Shown in pieces: positions 10,352-21,776 of a stretch of 64,000 nt of DNA (positions are counted from its first letter, which is position 1; every line of letters starts with the position of its first letter). The notes under the pieces are model-generated. The model saw nothing but the letters and a program-made list of their open reading frames with translations. It searched no databases and was not told the origin of the DNA. The translations under genes were made by a program, and so were the position numbers. The DNA comes from Castanea sativa (Eukaryota > Streptophyta > Magnoliopsida > Fagales > Fagaceae): contig NC_134023.1 of assembly GCF_040712315.1 (NCBI RefSeq), forward strand, positions 61,152,757-61,216,756, written 5' to 3'.

Positions 10352-11786
10352 GGGCAAAACTTAGGTACAGTTCTTTAGGTACAGTACCTTAGGTTCCCTA
10401 CTTAAAATTTTGACATCTGTCAAATTTAACATCTCAAACAAACGGCGTTAACACTATTTTTTTTTCCTTCTTCCTTTCCTATACTGCAAGTCTACAAACG
10501 GCTTCTCTTCCAACACCAAAACCTTTCTCTTCCAAACCACCCATGACCCTTCTCTTCGAAACCCAAAACTCGAAAAAAGAAAGAAAGAATCATCAATCAG
10601 AACAAAAGAATGGAATCAGATACATAGATCGAGAAAGAAAGAAAGAATCATAGACTAGAATAATCACAGATTAGAAAGAAGAAAGACCCATGACCCTCCT
10701 CTTTGAAACCCAAAACCTAAAAAAAGAAAGAAAGAATCATTAACCAGAAAAAAGAGAAAGGAATCAGATACACAGATCGAGAGAGAAAGAAAGAATCATA
10801 GACTAGAAGAATCACGGATTAGAAAGAAGAAAGACCCATGACCCTCCTCTTCGAAACCCAAAACCCAAAAAAAGAAAGAAAGAATCATTGATCAAAAAAA
10901 AAAAAAAAGAAAGGAATCAGATACACAGACCGAGAGAGAAAGAAAGAATCATAGACCAGAAGAATCATAGATCAGAAAGAAGAAAGACCCATGACCCTTC
11001 TCTTCGAAACCCAAAACCCAAAAAAAGAAAGAAAGAAACATCGATCAGAAAAAAAGAAAGGAATCAGATACACAGACCGAGAGAGAAAGAAAGAATCATA
11101 GACCAGAAGAATCATAGATCAGAAAGAAGAAAGACCCATGACCCTTCTCTTTGAAACCCAAAACCCAAAAAAGAAAAGAAAAAAGAATCATAAATAAGAA
11201 AAAAGGGAATCGGATACACAGGCCGAGAGAGAAAGAAAGAATCATAGACCAGAAGAATCATAGATCAGAAAGAAGAAAGACCCATGACCCTTCTCTTTGA
11301 AACCCAAAACCCAAAAAAGAAAAGAAAAAAGAATCATAAATAAGAAAAAAGGGAATCGGATACACAGGCCGAGAGAGAAAGAAAGAATCATAGACCAGAA
11401 GAATCATAGATCAGAAAGAAGAAAGGAAACAGACCAGAAAGAATCATAGATCAGAAAAGAAGAAAGGAAACAGATACACACCGAGAGAGAAAGAAAGAAT
11501 CATAGATTAGAAAAGAAGAAAAGAAACATACACACACTGAGACAGAAAGAGAGAAAGATATGAGATTTTATTTTTTTCTTTTTTCTGGGTTTTGGGTTTC
11601 GAAGAGAAGAGTCATGGGTGGTTTGGAAGAGAAAGGTTTTGGATTTGGAAGAGAAGCTGTTTGCAGTACAGGAAAGGAAGAAGGGAAAAAAAAAATAGTT
11701 TTAACGCCGTTTGTTCGAGATGTTAAATTTGATAGATGTCAAAATTTTAAGTAGGGAACCTAAGGTACTGTATTTAAGTTTTGCCC
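10352..11786. mobile_element. Foldback Mutator-like MITE with internal tandem array
   Basis: The ends GGGCAAAACTT and AAGTTTTGCCC are inverted, and the inverted match continues for roughly 190-200 bp on each side. A 9-bp direct repeat TTTATATAT flanks the element (10343-10351, 11787-11795). The related host copy at 32541-32580 reads straight through with a single copy of the site, giving an in-window empty site. A 9-bp duplication plus long terminal inverted repeats fits Mutator-like elements. There is no transposase; the open frames inside are low-complexity Lys/Arg/Glu runs. Confidence 0.88.
10546..11540. repeat. Purine-rich tandem repeats inside the MITE, about 145 bp
   Basis: About six copies of a unit that includes CCCATGACCC, TTCGAAACCC, a run of AAAGAAAGAAAG and AATCATAGACCAGAAGAATC. 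Strand asymmetry is extreme: the plus strand is almost all purine. The first block is complementary to part of the right terminal inverted repeat, so the array seems to have grown from the inner edge of the left arm. Confidence 0.85.
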
Positions 11787-11795
11787 TTTATATAT

Positions 11796-12446
11796 GTTGG
11801 AGAATGACACTAAGGAAAAATGATAATAATTCCTTCTGTGTAACCCACTGAAAAAATGGAAACATGGTTAAGGCTAACTGAAAGCTTTAAAAGCAACTCA
11901 TATTGAATTTTAGACGTCTAATTTTATTGTATCTTTTTCTTTCTCTTGGCTTTTCATTTTAATTCTATGTTCTATTTCGATGGAAAATTTCATGTAAAGA
12001 TAATTTTTCATGTTTTCTAGTGTTTGGTAGTATCAGAAAAAATGAGTCAAAATAAAATTACCTTTGACCAACAGAAAAAGTGTGGCTTATTTAAAAGATT
12101 GTTTTCCATTGAATTTTTTATTTTATTTTGGGAAAACAACTTTATTTTACAGCAAGTTAAATAAGGGAAGTTAAGAATTTTTTTTCTTCAATTTATTTAA
12201 GGTTGCTACCAAACATAGGAAAAAAGAAGAAGTTATATATAAAACATTCTTTTTGAAAGAATAACTCAGTTTCTAAAAAATATTATGGCTAAAACAAGTA
12301 AAGCATAGTCTCTGTTTAGTTGGAAAAAGAGAAGAACAACGTTTAAAAAGCCATAATTTTTACCACAACTATTCTATGTGGCAAGTTATAATTGGTTGTT
12401 TGTCACTTTCACATGGACCCATCACTTTTTCTCCATCGTTCACAGC
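11796..12446. repeat. Degenerate tandem unit, block Z (copy A)
   Basis: Matches 33256-33870 and 34907-35040 in copy B, including TTTGGTAGTAT near 12022 (33639) and GGAAAAAGAGAAGAACA near 12322 (34993). It is AT-rich, with no gene seen. Confidence 0.75.
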
Positions 12447-13761
12447 AAGGGTGGACCTAGGATTTCAAGTTAGGGGGGCCAAAGTATAAGAAGAATAAAA
12501 ATCCAAATAAGTCCATATAGTACTAACAAACTATCAACCAAGATCAATAAATAAAATCATTATTTCTTAATACATTAAGATACAATCATTTACCAACAAA
12601 GACAAAAAAAATAAAAAATAATATTGTTTTTTAAGAGCATCAATTGTTGCAAAAAAAAAAAAAATTAATTTCACAAATCAAAACTTACTTTTACAACTTT
12701 AATATAGCATTTGAAATGTCTCATACAATAGTATTTTTGGTATTTAGTTTTTTAAATGCTAAATATTTATCATTTAGAACACCTAATGCTAATACTCTAA
12801 TACTAGGTTGACTGAGATTTTTTATTTTAATATTTTGTTGTTGTTAAGTTTTTTAGTTGGGTAGTTGCTAGTTGGGCTAGGCTAATTAAAAGAGAGGGAG
12901 TCCAAATTTTTGGAAGAGTGAAAAAAAAGAAGAAGAAGGTATATTCCACAAACTTACCTTGAGATTTGTGATAATACCAACTAGGTCCAAAATATTTTAA
13001 AACCCATCAATTTGGTCCTCATAAGACAACTTTGCCCCTAAACATACAAACTCTCTATTCTCTCTCGACTTCCTCACTCTCAAACCTCTCTCTGACCGAA
13101 ATTACCCAATCCAAATCTCTGAATCCATAAGAACAATACCAAAATCCCATTGAAGGTCCCCTGAAAATGCTACAAAAAAGCACATAAAAATCACTCTTTC
13201 AAAACCCATTAATCCGCTTGTAAACCCCATTGAAATCTCCAGAAAACCCAACAAAAATCCCCAAAAACCAGAAAAAATCCCAACCAAACACAGCACAGAA
13301 AATCAATACAAAACCACCCAAGACCCCACTGTAAACATCAGAATAGAAACTAGAAAAAAAAACCGCACCACGAGACTGGGGTCATCATTCCCTGAAGAAC
13401 ACTGCCCAAATTTGAAATCTAAAGCCCATGCCGAGATCCACGCCGTCGTTGCAAAGACAATGAAGAGATCAAGATTGAAGCACCATCACTACCACCGCGT
13501 GGGTTCTGATAAGAGAGAGAGGAGCGAGAGTCCATTGATGGCATCAAACTTGGTGGGAATCGAGAAGACCCTTGCATGGCGGTGTTGTTGACACCGATGA
13601 TTGAGCTTATGGGTTTTACCCGTGACCAGATCAAAGCACTATCACCACCACATGGGTTCCGATCTGAGAGGGATGAGAGTCCGTTAAATAGCACTGATGG
13701 CGTCAAATGACTCAAACCTGCGGTGGGAATGGGGAAGTCCTTTGTTGGGTGGTGTTTTTGG

Positions 13762-14624
13762 GGAGAAAATAGTAAAATAGCTTTAAGTTTCAAACAATAT
13801 AATTAGTAGTTACTGATTAGAAACTATATATTTTACTAGCATCTCGAGTCTAAAAGACTCGATTTTGGGGCTATAAATCGAGTCTTTAATGCTCGATTTT
13901 TATGGTTTAATTCTGTCTGATGTGGCATATTTTTCACGTGGCAACTACCTGGAAATCGAGTCTCTAAGACTCGATTTACAAACTCAAAATAAAAAAAATC
14001 TAAGTCTTTTGCCATCTGAAATCCACAGCCATCAAAATCCACAACAACCATCAAATTTCATCCACCACCATGTGAAGATCAAGACTGAACAGAACCCAGC
14101 ACGCACAAAAAAAAAAAAAAAAACCATTGCCCCAGATCCACGGCTGCCTGGGTCTCGTCGGCCGGGGTCGCGCGACCTGGGGCGCGCCGGCCTGGGTCGC
14201 GTGACCTGGGGTCGCCGGCTTGGGTCGCGCGACCTGGGCTCGCCGGCCTGGGTCTGCGTGGGTCAGCGGCGGCTGGGCGTGCAGGAGGAGGAGGAAGAAA
14301 GAAGCAGTGAGAAAAAAGAAGCAGATTGAGAGTAGTGAGGAAGAAAGACCGGAGTGAAACGCAGAAAATGGAAAAAATTGGAAGAAAATAGGGAAAGATA
14401 TTAGACATAAATCGAGTCTTAGAGACTCGATTTCCAGGTAGTTGCCACGTGGAAAATATGCCACATCAGACAGAATTAAACCATAAAAATCGAGCATTAA
14501 AGACTCGATTTATAGCCCCAAAATCGAGTCTTTTAGACTCGATATGCTAGTAAAATATATAGTTTGTAATCAGTAACTGCTAATTATATTGTTTGAAACT
14601 TAAAGCTATTTTACTATTTTCTCC
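13762..14624. mobile_element. Mutator-like MITE with 9-bp TSD, innermost nested element
   Basis: Ends GGAGAAAATAGTAAAATAGC and GCTATTTTACTATTTTCTCC are perfect inverted repeats, and the match runs on for about 220 bp with few differences. The 9-bp direct repeat TGTTTTTGG flanks it (13753-13761, 14625-14633). The arms carry several copies of ATCGAGTC and its complement GACTCGAT. No transposase. The long arms would form a stable hairpin if transcribed. Confidence 0.88.
14135..14262. repeat. GC-rich short tandem repeats in the MITE interior
   Basis: Repeated GGCCTGGGTCGCG and GACCTGGG motifs make a GC-rich island in an otherwise AT-rich region. Frames through it give Gly/Arg/Pro-rich low complexity, not a protein family. 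Confidence 0.75.
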
Positions 14625-14970
14625 TGTTTTTGGTGACTAAAACTCATGGGTTTCACCGGTTAGAGAGAGAGTTCTAAGAAAGAGAACTTAGAGAAGAGAG
14701 TTGAGAGAGAGAGGGAGAGTAACGAGACAGGAGAGAGAAAGAAGAGATAATAAAAATTAGGGATAAAATGGTCTTTTGAGGATGACATTGGTAGGTTCCA
14801 AATTGTTTTGAACTTAGTCGGTTTGTGGAATCTACCCAAAAAATAAAAAAATCATTCTAAAAAGTTTTTTTTTTTTTTCTTTGGACTAGGGGGCCTAATT
14901 TTTTTTTCCCTTTTTCCTTCTTTGGGCCAGGGGGCCCGGGCCCCCTTGGCCCCCCTGTGGATCCGTTCCT

Positions 14971-15847
14971 GGTTGATAGTCTGCTGCATAGACAGTTGCA
15001 GCCAGAATTGTGCATTTTTTTTTTTGTCACCAGATTATTTGAAAAGAGATTGACATTTGATGTTCTGCTATTTCTGACATATATTACTTACCAGTTTTTC
15101 TTTTATCAATAAGTAACCAAATCAAAGGTCAAATAGTATTAAATTTTCCTTGCTTCGTTAGAAATGCTAAGAATTCCAGAAACATTTTCTCTTGATTATT
15201 CAATTATGTAATTAACAGTTCTTTACTCGTTTCAGTTTTTAAGCTTGGATCCTTTAATCTCCATGACTCGAACAAAAGATAGTTTGCTCTGTTGCTGTGA
15301 CCAAAAATGATGATTTAGGATGGTAATTGTTAAAAGATATTAAGGCCTAAGTCCAATCCTAATTGGTTACAGTTATTGTCAAATTTCAATCTAATTGTCA
15401 AATTAAGCCCAATTATTTGATCAATTGACATTACCATGGATTTAAAACACGGTAGCAAAACCCCACACAATCAAATCACAGTCACAAGAAGGCCGGAAAT
15501 GTTCATGGAGAAAAAAACCCAAAACCAGGAAAAAAACTCTTTGGAGTCTATAGCACTAATGATCTACTTATTAAGAATAGTAGCAATATATATCACTTAC
15601 AAAACCCTCTAAGCTAAGTAATGACTATGTGCTTAATCTCCCCACTCTTACAAGCAACAAATTCCCCGAATCCTCCGGGAGTTGAGACACCAACCACTCC
15701 GATCAAGTCTCTTGAAGATTTTAGATTGCTTCATTGATTCTTAGACACTAGCAACACTCAAGAACTCACAAGGGGGTTCAATGTGTGTGTGGTTTAGAAT
15801 CTCCTCTCAAGTATTATGGAATTTTGGAGAGGGAGAAGGTAGAGACT
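14971..15847. repeat. Degenerate tandem unit, block Z continued (copy A)
   Basis: Matches copy B at 35040-35530 and 35600-36000 (for example GAAAAGAGATTGACATTTGA at 15039 and GATGGTAATTGTTAAAAGAT-like text at 15319 and 36258). Also related, more weakly, to 17340-17700. No coding sequence recognised. Confidence 0.7.
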
Positions 15848-16243
15848 AGGGACGGACCCAGGTGGGGGCCCGGGCCCCTCTTGGGCCCAAAATTTTTTTT
15901 TAGTAGTTTAATTTTTAGTAAAAAATAAAAAATTTAGACTTGAGTCCCCCTTACTTTGTAGCTTGGGCCCCCTCCAAAATCATGAATCATCAACCCAACC
16001 CATGTAAATCTTAAAAAAAAAAAAAAAGTAAAAAAACAATAGTGTCCTATGTATTAAGAAATAATAGTGTTTTGTGTCTTTTGTTGTTGTTGGTAGATGA
16101 TTGCATCTTAATATATTAAGAAACAATGATTTTTGTGTATTTGTCTTGGTTGAAAGTTTCTTAATACTATATGAATGTGTATTTGAATTTTTTTTTTCGC
16201 TTATCTCCGGCCTCCCTTAGCTTGAAATCCTGGGTCCTTCCTT
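15848..16243. mobile_element. Small hAT-like nonautonomous element
   Basis: Ends AGGGACGGACCCAGG and CCTGGGTCCTTCCTT are inverted partners. GGTAGAGACT occurs directly on both sides (15838-15847, 16244-16253), consistent with an 8-bp hAT duplication plus chance identity. Its interior is homologous to the subterminal part of the element at 12447-14970. Confidence 0.8.
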
Positions 16244-16253
16244 GGTAGAGACT

Positions 16254-16640
16254 TGCGAGAGCAAGGGAATTTTCTCTAGGGTTTTTGGTTTCCCTTTAAC
16301 TCTTCAATATGGAAATTCTAGGTGAAAAATTCTGGGACGTAAGGGTTATATCAAATTCAGATGGTTCTAAATCAAGTATTGTAGAGAAGGGATAACTATT
16401 TTCTCATAGGTTTTGCAATTTTACTTGGTTTGTGAGGTAAAATTGATATCCAACTAATTTTTAAACTTGAACTTAGAAGGGGGTTCAATGTGTGTGTGTA
16501 TATATCATTTAGAATCTAATTGGATCTAGACTCTTCGATTTTTGCACCCAATACTTCACTTACCACAAAAAATAAAAAATTAATTGGAACACATGCTGCA
16601 AAATTGAACTTCAATTTAGAATTTAATTGAATTTAAACTC
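16254..16640. other. AT-rich spacer, no gene seen
   Basis: Host repeat sequence, partly the continuation of copy A. GTGTGTGTGT occurs near 16490. No open frame of interest. Confidence 0.5.
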
Positions 16641-17085
16641 TTTAATATTTCAAATTTGCACCTAATAATTCACTTGACATAGAAATTTAAAAATTAGATG
16701 AAACACAGGGTACAAAGTGTAACAAAAATCATAGTTTTTGTGCAAAACATGCATTCGAAAAGTTTAAGGTGCAAAATGTAATTTATGGTATAATTTAGGG
16801 TGGTAAAATGTACCTTCCTCCAATTATTAAATTAGCAAAATAAAATCATTCCATTATTAGGTGCAAATTTAATATTTCAAATTTGCACCTAATAATTCAC
16901 TTGACATAGAAATTTAAAAATTAGATGAAACACGGGGTGCAAAGTGTAACAAAAATCATAGTTTTTGTGCAAAACATGCATTCGAAAAGTTTAAGGTGCA
17001 AAATGTAATTTATAGTATAATTTAGGGTGGTAAAATGTACCTTCCTCCAATTATTAAATTAGCAAAATAAAATCATTCCATTTTT
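16641..17085. repeat. Direct tandem duplication, 227-bp unit
   Basis: The text from TTTAATATTTCAAATTTGCA at 16641 recurs from 16868 with few changes (for example CACAGGGTACAAAG versus CACGGGGTGCAAAG). Two copies only. A related inverted stretch occurs near 63300-63360. Confidence 0.9.
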
Positions 17086-17822
17086 TTTAGAAAAAAAAAA
17101 TTATTGCATGGATTTCAAATAACTCAAATAGTAAAGTTATTTTACTTAAATAATTAAATTACTTAATAAGTCAAAACTGCTCATATTTTCAATTATCAAC
17201 GTAGAAATTAGTAGGTGAGTAACACTTTAGAAATTGTTCATTTTTTCAATTAATCCCCGGGTATTGGAGATTTTAAAAAATAAATATGAAATTGGTATTA
17301 TGGGAAGAACGTCTTAAAAGAGAGTGGTATTATTTAGATATTTTCCTCTTTCTGATCGTTTGGTATCGTCATCTCGGTAAAAGGTAAAGAATCACTTGCT
17401 AGTTTTTGTCCGTCAATTAGTAACCAAAGCAGGTCAAATAAAAAAGATTTTTCATTGCTATTTGCACGAAAGTCCCAGAAATAAAATAAAATAGAAATAG
17501 AAATAGAAATATATTCATAATTCAATTCTTATGTGATTAAACACTTCTTTATTCGTTCCCGTTTTGAAGTTTGAATTATTTCCATGATTCAAAACAAAGA
17601 CGGCTTGCTCTGATGCTGTGGTCAAATGTAACAGTTATAGACATGAAGGCCCATGACCTAGTTAAGGCCTAAATCCAAAACCCATTTGATGGGCAAGCAA
17701 AACCTCACGCTTCAATCTGATTTGGCATGCAAGTATAGAAATCTTAATTTTTCTTGTATTGCAAATTTTGTAATAAGTATTAATCCAGAATATACCAGAA
17801 CCAAAAGAATATGGCAAATATG
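17086..17822. repeat. Further degenerate tandem-unit sequence
   Basis: 17340-17650 resembles 15050-15350 (TCAATTAGTAACC, CTTGCTCTGATGCTGTG, TTAAGGCCTAA). The end (17757-17822) matches 63450-63515. No gene. Confidence 0.6.
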
Positions 17823-19507
17823 AGTCTGTTTGGCAGTAAATTTCAAGCATTATTGTTTAAAATGATATGAAAATTATAGTTTAAAAAATGTTATGAAAAA
17901 ATACATTTAAAGTATTTATAATGCAAAAAAATGTACTTGGTACCGTATTTCAAATGATATATTTTAAAATGTAAAAAAAATATAATTATTTATTTGGAAC
18001 GTGCGTATTTTTTTTAAAGCTAACAAGCACAGTAAAAATATTTTATTTTATTTTATTTGAAGAGAGAGAGAGAGAGAGAGAGAGAGTCTCTCATTTTACC
18101 GTTGCACAGACCTTCCTCTCCTCTTCTCTCTTTTCTTTTCTCCCCTGCTCCTTCTCTCTTTACATTTTCGTTGTGTCCTCAAAACCCACGGCTCGACCTT
18201 CTCTCTTGGTGGTTCTCATCTCCATCAAAGCATTCAAGGTGAAGCAAGTCGCCTTTGTCGCTGTCAACAACCACCACAAAACCCATGCATCAAACACTCT
18301 GGCTTGAACTCCGAAAATCCACAGATCTGACTGCAAATCCAGGTTTGAAGAAATCTTTGAAACTGTGCGTTAATGGGTTTTTAATGTCTCCATAATCTTC
18401 TTTTCCTTCTGCAAATAACATTTTAATTGATAAATATTATTATGAGATGAATTTTTTGAAACTTGTGATGGAAAATTGGCTATGGAGATTCCGTGCGGTC
18501 AGAAATTCATACAGACACAAAGGGGTTTGACAGGAAATCCATTCTTGGGGTCAAATAAAGACAAAGGATATGTCAGTGACCTAGCACTCTCCAAGGGTAT
18601 GGAATGTATAATTTATCGGTCAGAATCTCGACAGTAATGTCTCTGTTATATTCTTCGGTTGAAATAAGGGAAAACTCCATTTGTGGTAGGTGTAGAAGCT
18701 GGGCCAAGTGGTAGCGAAGCTCAGGTGGTGATGCAAGTTAGCAGTGAGCATAGTACAACCAAGCAAAGAGCTAGTGAGGGTCGGAATGGAATACATATGT
18801 AGTGTAGAAGCGGGTTGGTTTCTTTAATTCTGAAAAATGCAAACACACCGACAAACCCAGATGAGAAAAAAAAAAAAAAAAAAAGGTTTCCATGAAACAA
18901 GCACTTGACCAGATAGGTCTTTTACAATGCCTTTCATTAGCTCCAACAGTGCTGCCAAATCCGATTGTCCAGAGGCAACTACTACCCACAACAATATTAT
19001 CAAACAGATTACTTGCATTCCTCAATTACACAAAGACACAGCTACCAAAAAAATTTCAAAAAGAGAAAAACAGAGAATTGAAGGAAAAATGAAAGATCGG
19101 AATGAGATAGAGTCTAATATGAAGAATTTATGAGATAGAGTTCAATATGTTTTGAAAGAGCGAGCGAGAGAAGTTTGAGTCGTTAGAGGAAAGCCAGGCG
19201 TGAATGGTAGGAGACACAGAAAGAAAAGAAGTCCGGGAGGCGTGAGAGAGAAAAGAAGTTCTGTTAAATGTTACATAATAAGGTGGGACCCACAATTTTT
19301 AACATATTTACAAAAGTGTCATTGGGTAATGTTATTTGAAAACTGAAAACTGGTAAGAAGAGTTTTCTAAATTCAGTTTTCAAACATCCTAAAATGAGAA
19401 ACGTAACTCCAAACACGCTTAAAAGAAATCCCTTACCAAATGTTTTTTTTTTTGGCTCGTAGTTTTTAGTGTTTAAACACTGAAAACTATTGTTTGAACT
19501 ACCTTAC
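17823..19507. mobile_element. Nonautonomous insertion, about 1.7 kb, class unsure
   Basis: Relative to the paralogous text at 63510-63530, this copy has about 1.68 kb of extra DNA. It begins GTCTGTTTGGCAG and ends with the inverted-like CTACCTTACCAAA. A (GA)n run lies at 18058-18084. Open frames are short and low complexity. Bounds are from the paralogue and are good to perhaps ten bases. Confidence 0.5.
18058..18085. repeat. (GA)n microsatellite
   Basis: Uninterrupted GA dinucleotides followed by a pyrimidine-rich stretch (18100-18190). Confidence 0.95.
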
Positions 19508-19629
19508 CAAATTCATGTTTCTCTTGCACCTGCTTTATCCCTCTATATTATCTTATTTTATTTATTCTTTTTTCACATGTTTAATGTCCAAAAGCTAGAA
19601 TACATCATTCCCAATTTAATTTGTACAAT

Positions 19630-19930
19630 AAATTGCAAATTATACTCCTAAAGTTTGGGAGTGTTTGGATTTTACCCCCTGAAGTTTGGGAGTATTTGGA
19701 TTTTATATCTCAATGTTTTGAAATTTGGATTTTATCCCCTAAATTTTAGGATTGTTTGGGTTCTAGTTTCTAAAGTTTGGAGGTGTTTAAATTTTACACC
19801 TTAAAGTTTTTGGGGTGTTTGAATTCCCCCAACACTTCAGGAGTAAATTCCAAATTATGAAACTTTGTGGTGTAAAATTCAAACACCCCCAAACTTTAGG
19901 TTGTAATTTGAAATTTATCCTAATTTGTAT
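19630..19930. repeat. Inverted-repeat element built of short AAAGTTTGGGAGT repeats
   Basis: Several degenerate copies of a module of about 45 bp (TAAAGTTTGGGAGTGTTTGG then ATTTTA). The outer ends are inverted (TCCTAAAGTTTGGGAGTGTT and CACCCCCAAACTTTAGG). Related copies occur at 39905-40020 and 63655-63960; the last is colinear with this one and belongs to the large tandem unit. Confidence 0.7.
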
Positions 19931-20331
19931 GATAACACAATTTAATTGCTTGTGCATCAAAGCTGTCCCAAAACTAAAATAATCTGCAATAACACCAAAG
20001 AAAAAACTACCAGCAGCTGACTATTAACTCATCTACAAATAGATAAATATCGTAATTAACAATAACAAGTATGCCTTCCCACTCATGTATTCAATGCACG
20101 GACAAGAAAAAAGAGTTTGCATCCTACATTCCAAAAAAATACATGACCAGAAGCCTTAAAACTTATAAGGATAGATCTACTTACTATAAGGTTAAATATA
20201 ACGGGGAAGAAAATAAATGAAGAAATTCTTTATCACTGCTCTTTCCAAATCCTACCAGTCACTCTAAGCTTCAATTCCTTCCAGTCTCCCCCCAGAGAAG
20301 AACAGAACTAACGATGCAGAAAATCGTCAAT
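19931..20331. other. AT-rich spacer, no gene seen
   Basis: Host sequence with no recognisable coding or repeat structure beyond low complexity. Confidence 0.4.
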
Positions 20332-20457
20332 TGAATTCCTCGTCAATATGGATGGACGGTGTCAAGCCAGCAACTGTGTAATCCAGTAAAAGAGAATAAA
20401 TAATCTTGGAGTAAACCGGTGCGGTGTGTCCCAAAGAGTCTCTGACGGGCCAGTCTG
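20332..20457 (-). other. Exon-like open segment, unassigned
   Basis: Read leftward from 20457 there is an open frame of about 40 codons including WPVRDSLGHTAPVYSKII and ending VAGLTPSIHIDEEFN then TGA. It is preceded by TTTGATCTTACAG, an acceptable plant splice acceptor. The composition is protein-like, unlike the surrounding AT-rich text. I do not recognise the family. It could be the last exon of a decayed gene or chance. Confidence 0.25.
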
Positions 20458-21690
20458 TAAGATCAAATCTCAATTGTTTAGAGAATCACTATTTAGCTAG
20501 TACGTTTATGTGTTTATGTTTGCGTACCCTTTTCTTTGATTCTTTGTGCCTTTTTATAGGTCCTTTCCATTTAGGATGGGAGTAATTGTTGATCTTAGTG
20601 GTTTTGAAACTGTTGGTTGTAAATACTAGGGCGTTATAGATTTCAATGATCTTTTGCCCTTTGGTCCATTAGTTATGCTTTTGGTTGTCCAGCATGTTAC
20701 TTGCCACCTGTATCATTTATGAGGATCTCTTTTAATGTTCTTCATCCCCATCCATGATATGAACGATGATCTATCATCTCTTCTTTCATTATCATGACAA
20801 ATGTGATTTTTCTCCTCTTCAAGAGCCATGTTGTGTTGGATGATGAGACTGTCAAAACTGTCACCCACCTTCCTCTGGCTATCCCTAATGCTTCTAGGTA
20901 CTCCTTCCAACTCATCTTCCTCCCATTTCCACCAACCTCTAGGCTGTAGTTGTAGTTCTTTGCTTCATTATCATCACCCATAAATCACAAGAATGCTATG
21001 TAGATAGGAGCCATCTCGAGCTGGAAAGCTTCAAAATGTAGACAAAAGATTTGACCAAAGCAACTAAAGACCTAGAAATAATAGAGAAATTCAGTGATTA
21101 GATACTACCCCAATTTGTCAAGTAAATGCAAGGATTAACTGAGCTATATGGATAAATGCGGCATATAACATACTACAAAGACATGTAGCTACTCCACCAT
21201 CAACATTTGATAACACACCCTAATGCGGCAGAGACCATAAGCCAATATTAAAAGTTGCCTTTAACATATTAGCATTTTGAATTATCAAGCTCAATACTTA
21301 AAAGCTGAACTGTTTCCATAAACAATGGGTCTATAGGACAAAGCCACAAGTATTTCATCCCAAAATAGGCAAAACTATAGAAAAATCCCATATGTGTGGG
21401 TTTTACTACAATTCTATAACTAAATTGACTTACTTTTTTTTTCATATATGATTGTATTTTTTTTAATCATCAAGCTTGTTGATTATAAGATTCTAGTTCC
21501 TAAAAATAGGTCCACAAAGTTCTGATTCTGTATATACACTAACTAGTGGATATAGATGCATCTGACATAATTCTTCTATTGACATTGTACCAAGAGAAAC
21601 AATTAACATTGATAAAGCATAAGCAAGCAAAGAACTTTAAATAAGATAATGAGATAAGGACAAGTAAGAACTATAAGTGTGAGATTCTTA
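20458..21690. other. No supported gene
   Basis: Contains open frames on the minus strand at 20713-20981 (starting MGDDNEAKNYNYSLEVGG) that may be further remnants of the same gene as 20332-20457. Two frames overlap and neither shows a family motif. The rest is AT-rich. Confidence 0.3.
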
Positions 21691-21692
21691 TA

Positions 21693-21695
<3 letters not shown>

Positions 21696-21773
<78 letters not shown>
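21696..21773. repeat. (AC)n(AT)n compound microsatellite
   Basis: About 22 AC units followed by about 17 AT units. Confidence 0.97.

Positions 21774-21776
<3 letters not shown>

Larger units (their letters stand above)
12938..14836. mobile_element. Nested inverted-repeat element
   Basis: Left arm GGTATATTCCACAAACTTAC and right arm GTCGGTTTGTGGAATCTACC are imperfect inverted repeats of about 95 bp, containing GGTCCTCATAAGAC and GTCTTTTGAGGATGAC. The interior is pyrimidine-rich on the left arm and purine-rich on the right, as in foldback elements. No convincing target duplication; no coding region. It encloses the MITE at 13762-14624. Confidence 0.6.
12447..14970. mobile_element. hAT-like inverted-repeat element, host of two nested elements
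   Basis: Left end AAGGGTGGACCTAGGATTTC and right end GGATCCGTTCCT are imperfect inverted partners. The subterminal part (12470-12620) matches, in inverted orientation, the small element at 15848-16243, so both belong to one family. In the related copy B the flanks join without this DNA (around 35050-35090). A clear target duplication is not visible, so the class call is tentative. Most of the length is two nested insertions. Confidence 0.55.

Noticed and set aside
10888..11154. Open frame rich in Lys, Arg and Glu
   Set aside because: It is a translation of the purine-rich tandem array inside the MITE; the same peptide repeats with the DNA unit.
13419..13793. 124-codon minus-strand frame
   Set aside because: Crosses the boundary of the nested MITE at 13762 and its repeated Ser/Arg peptide reflects a DNA duplication (13480-13680).
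14051..14497. Frames through the GC-rich core of the MITE
   Set aside because: Pro/Arg/Gly low complexity from short tandem repeats; both strands are open, as expected from composition.
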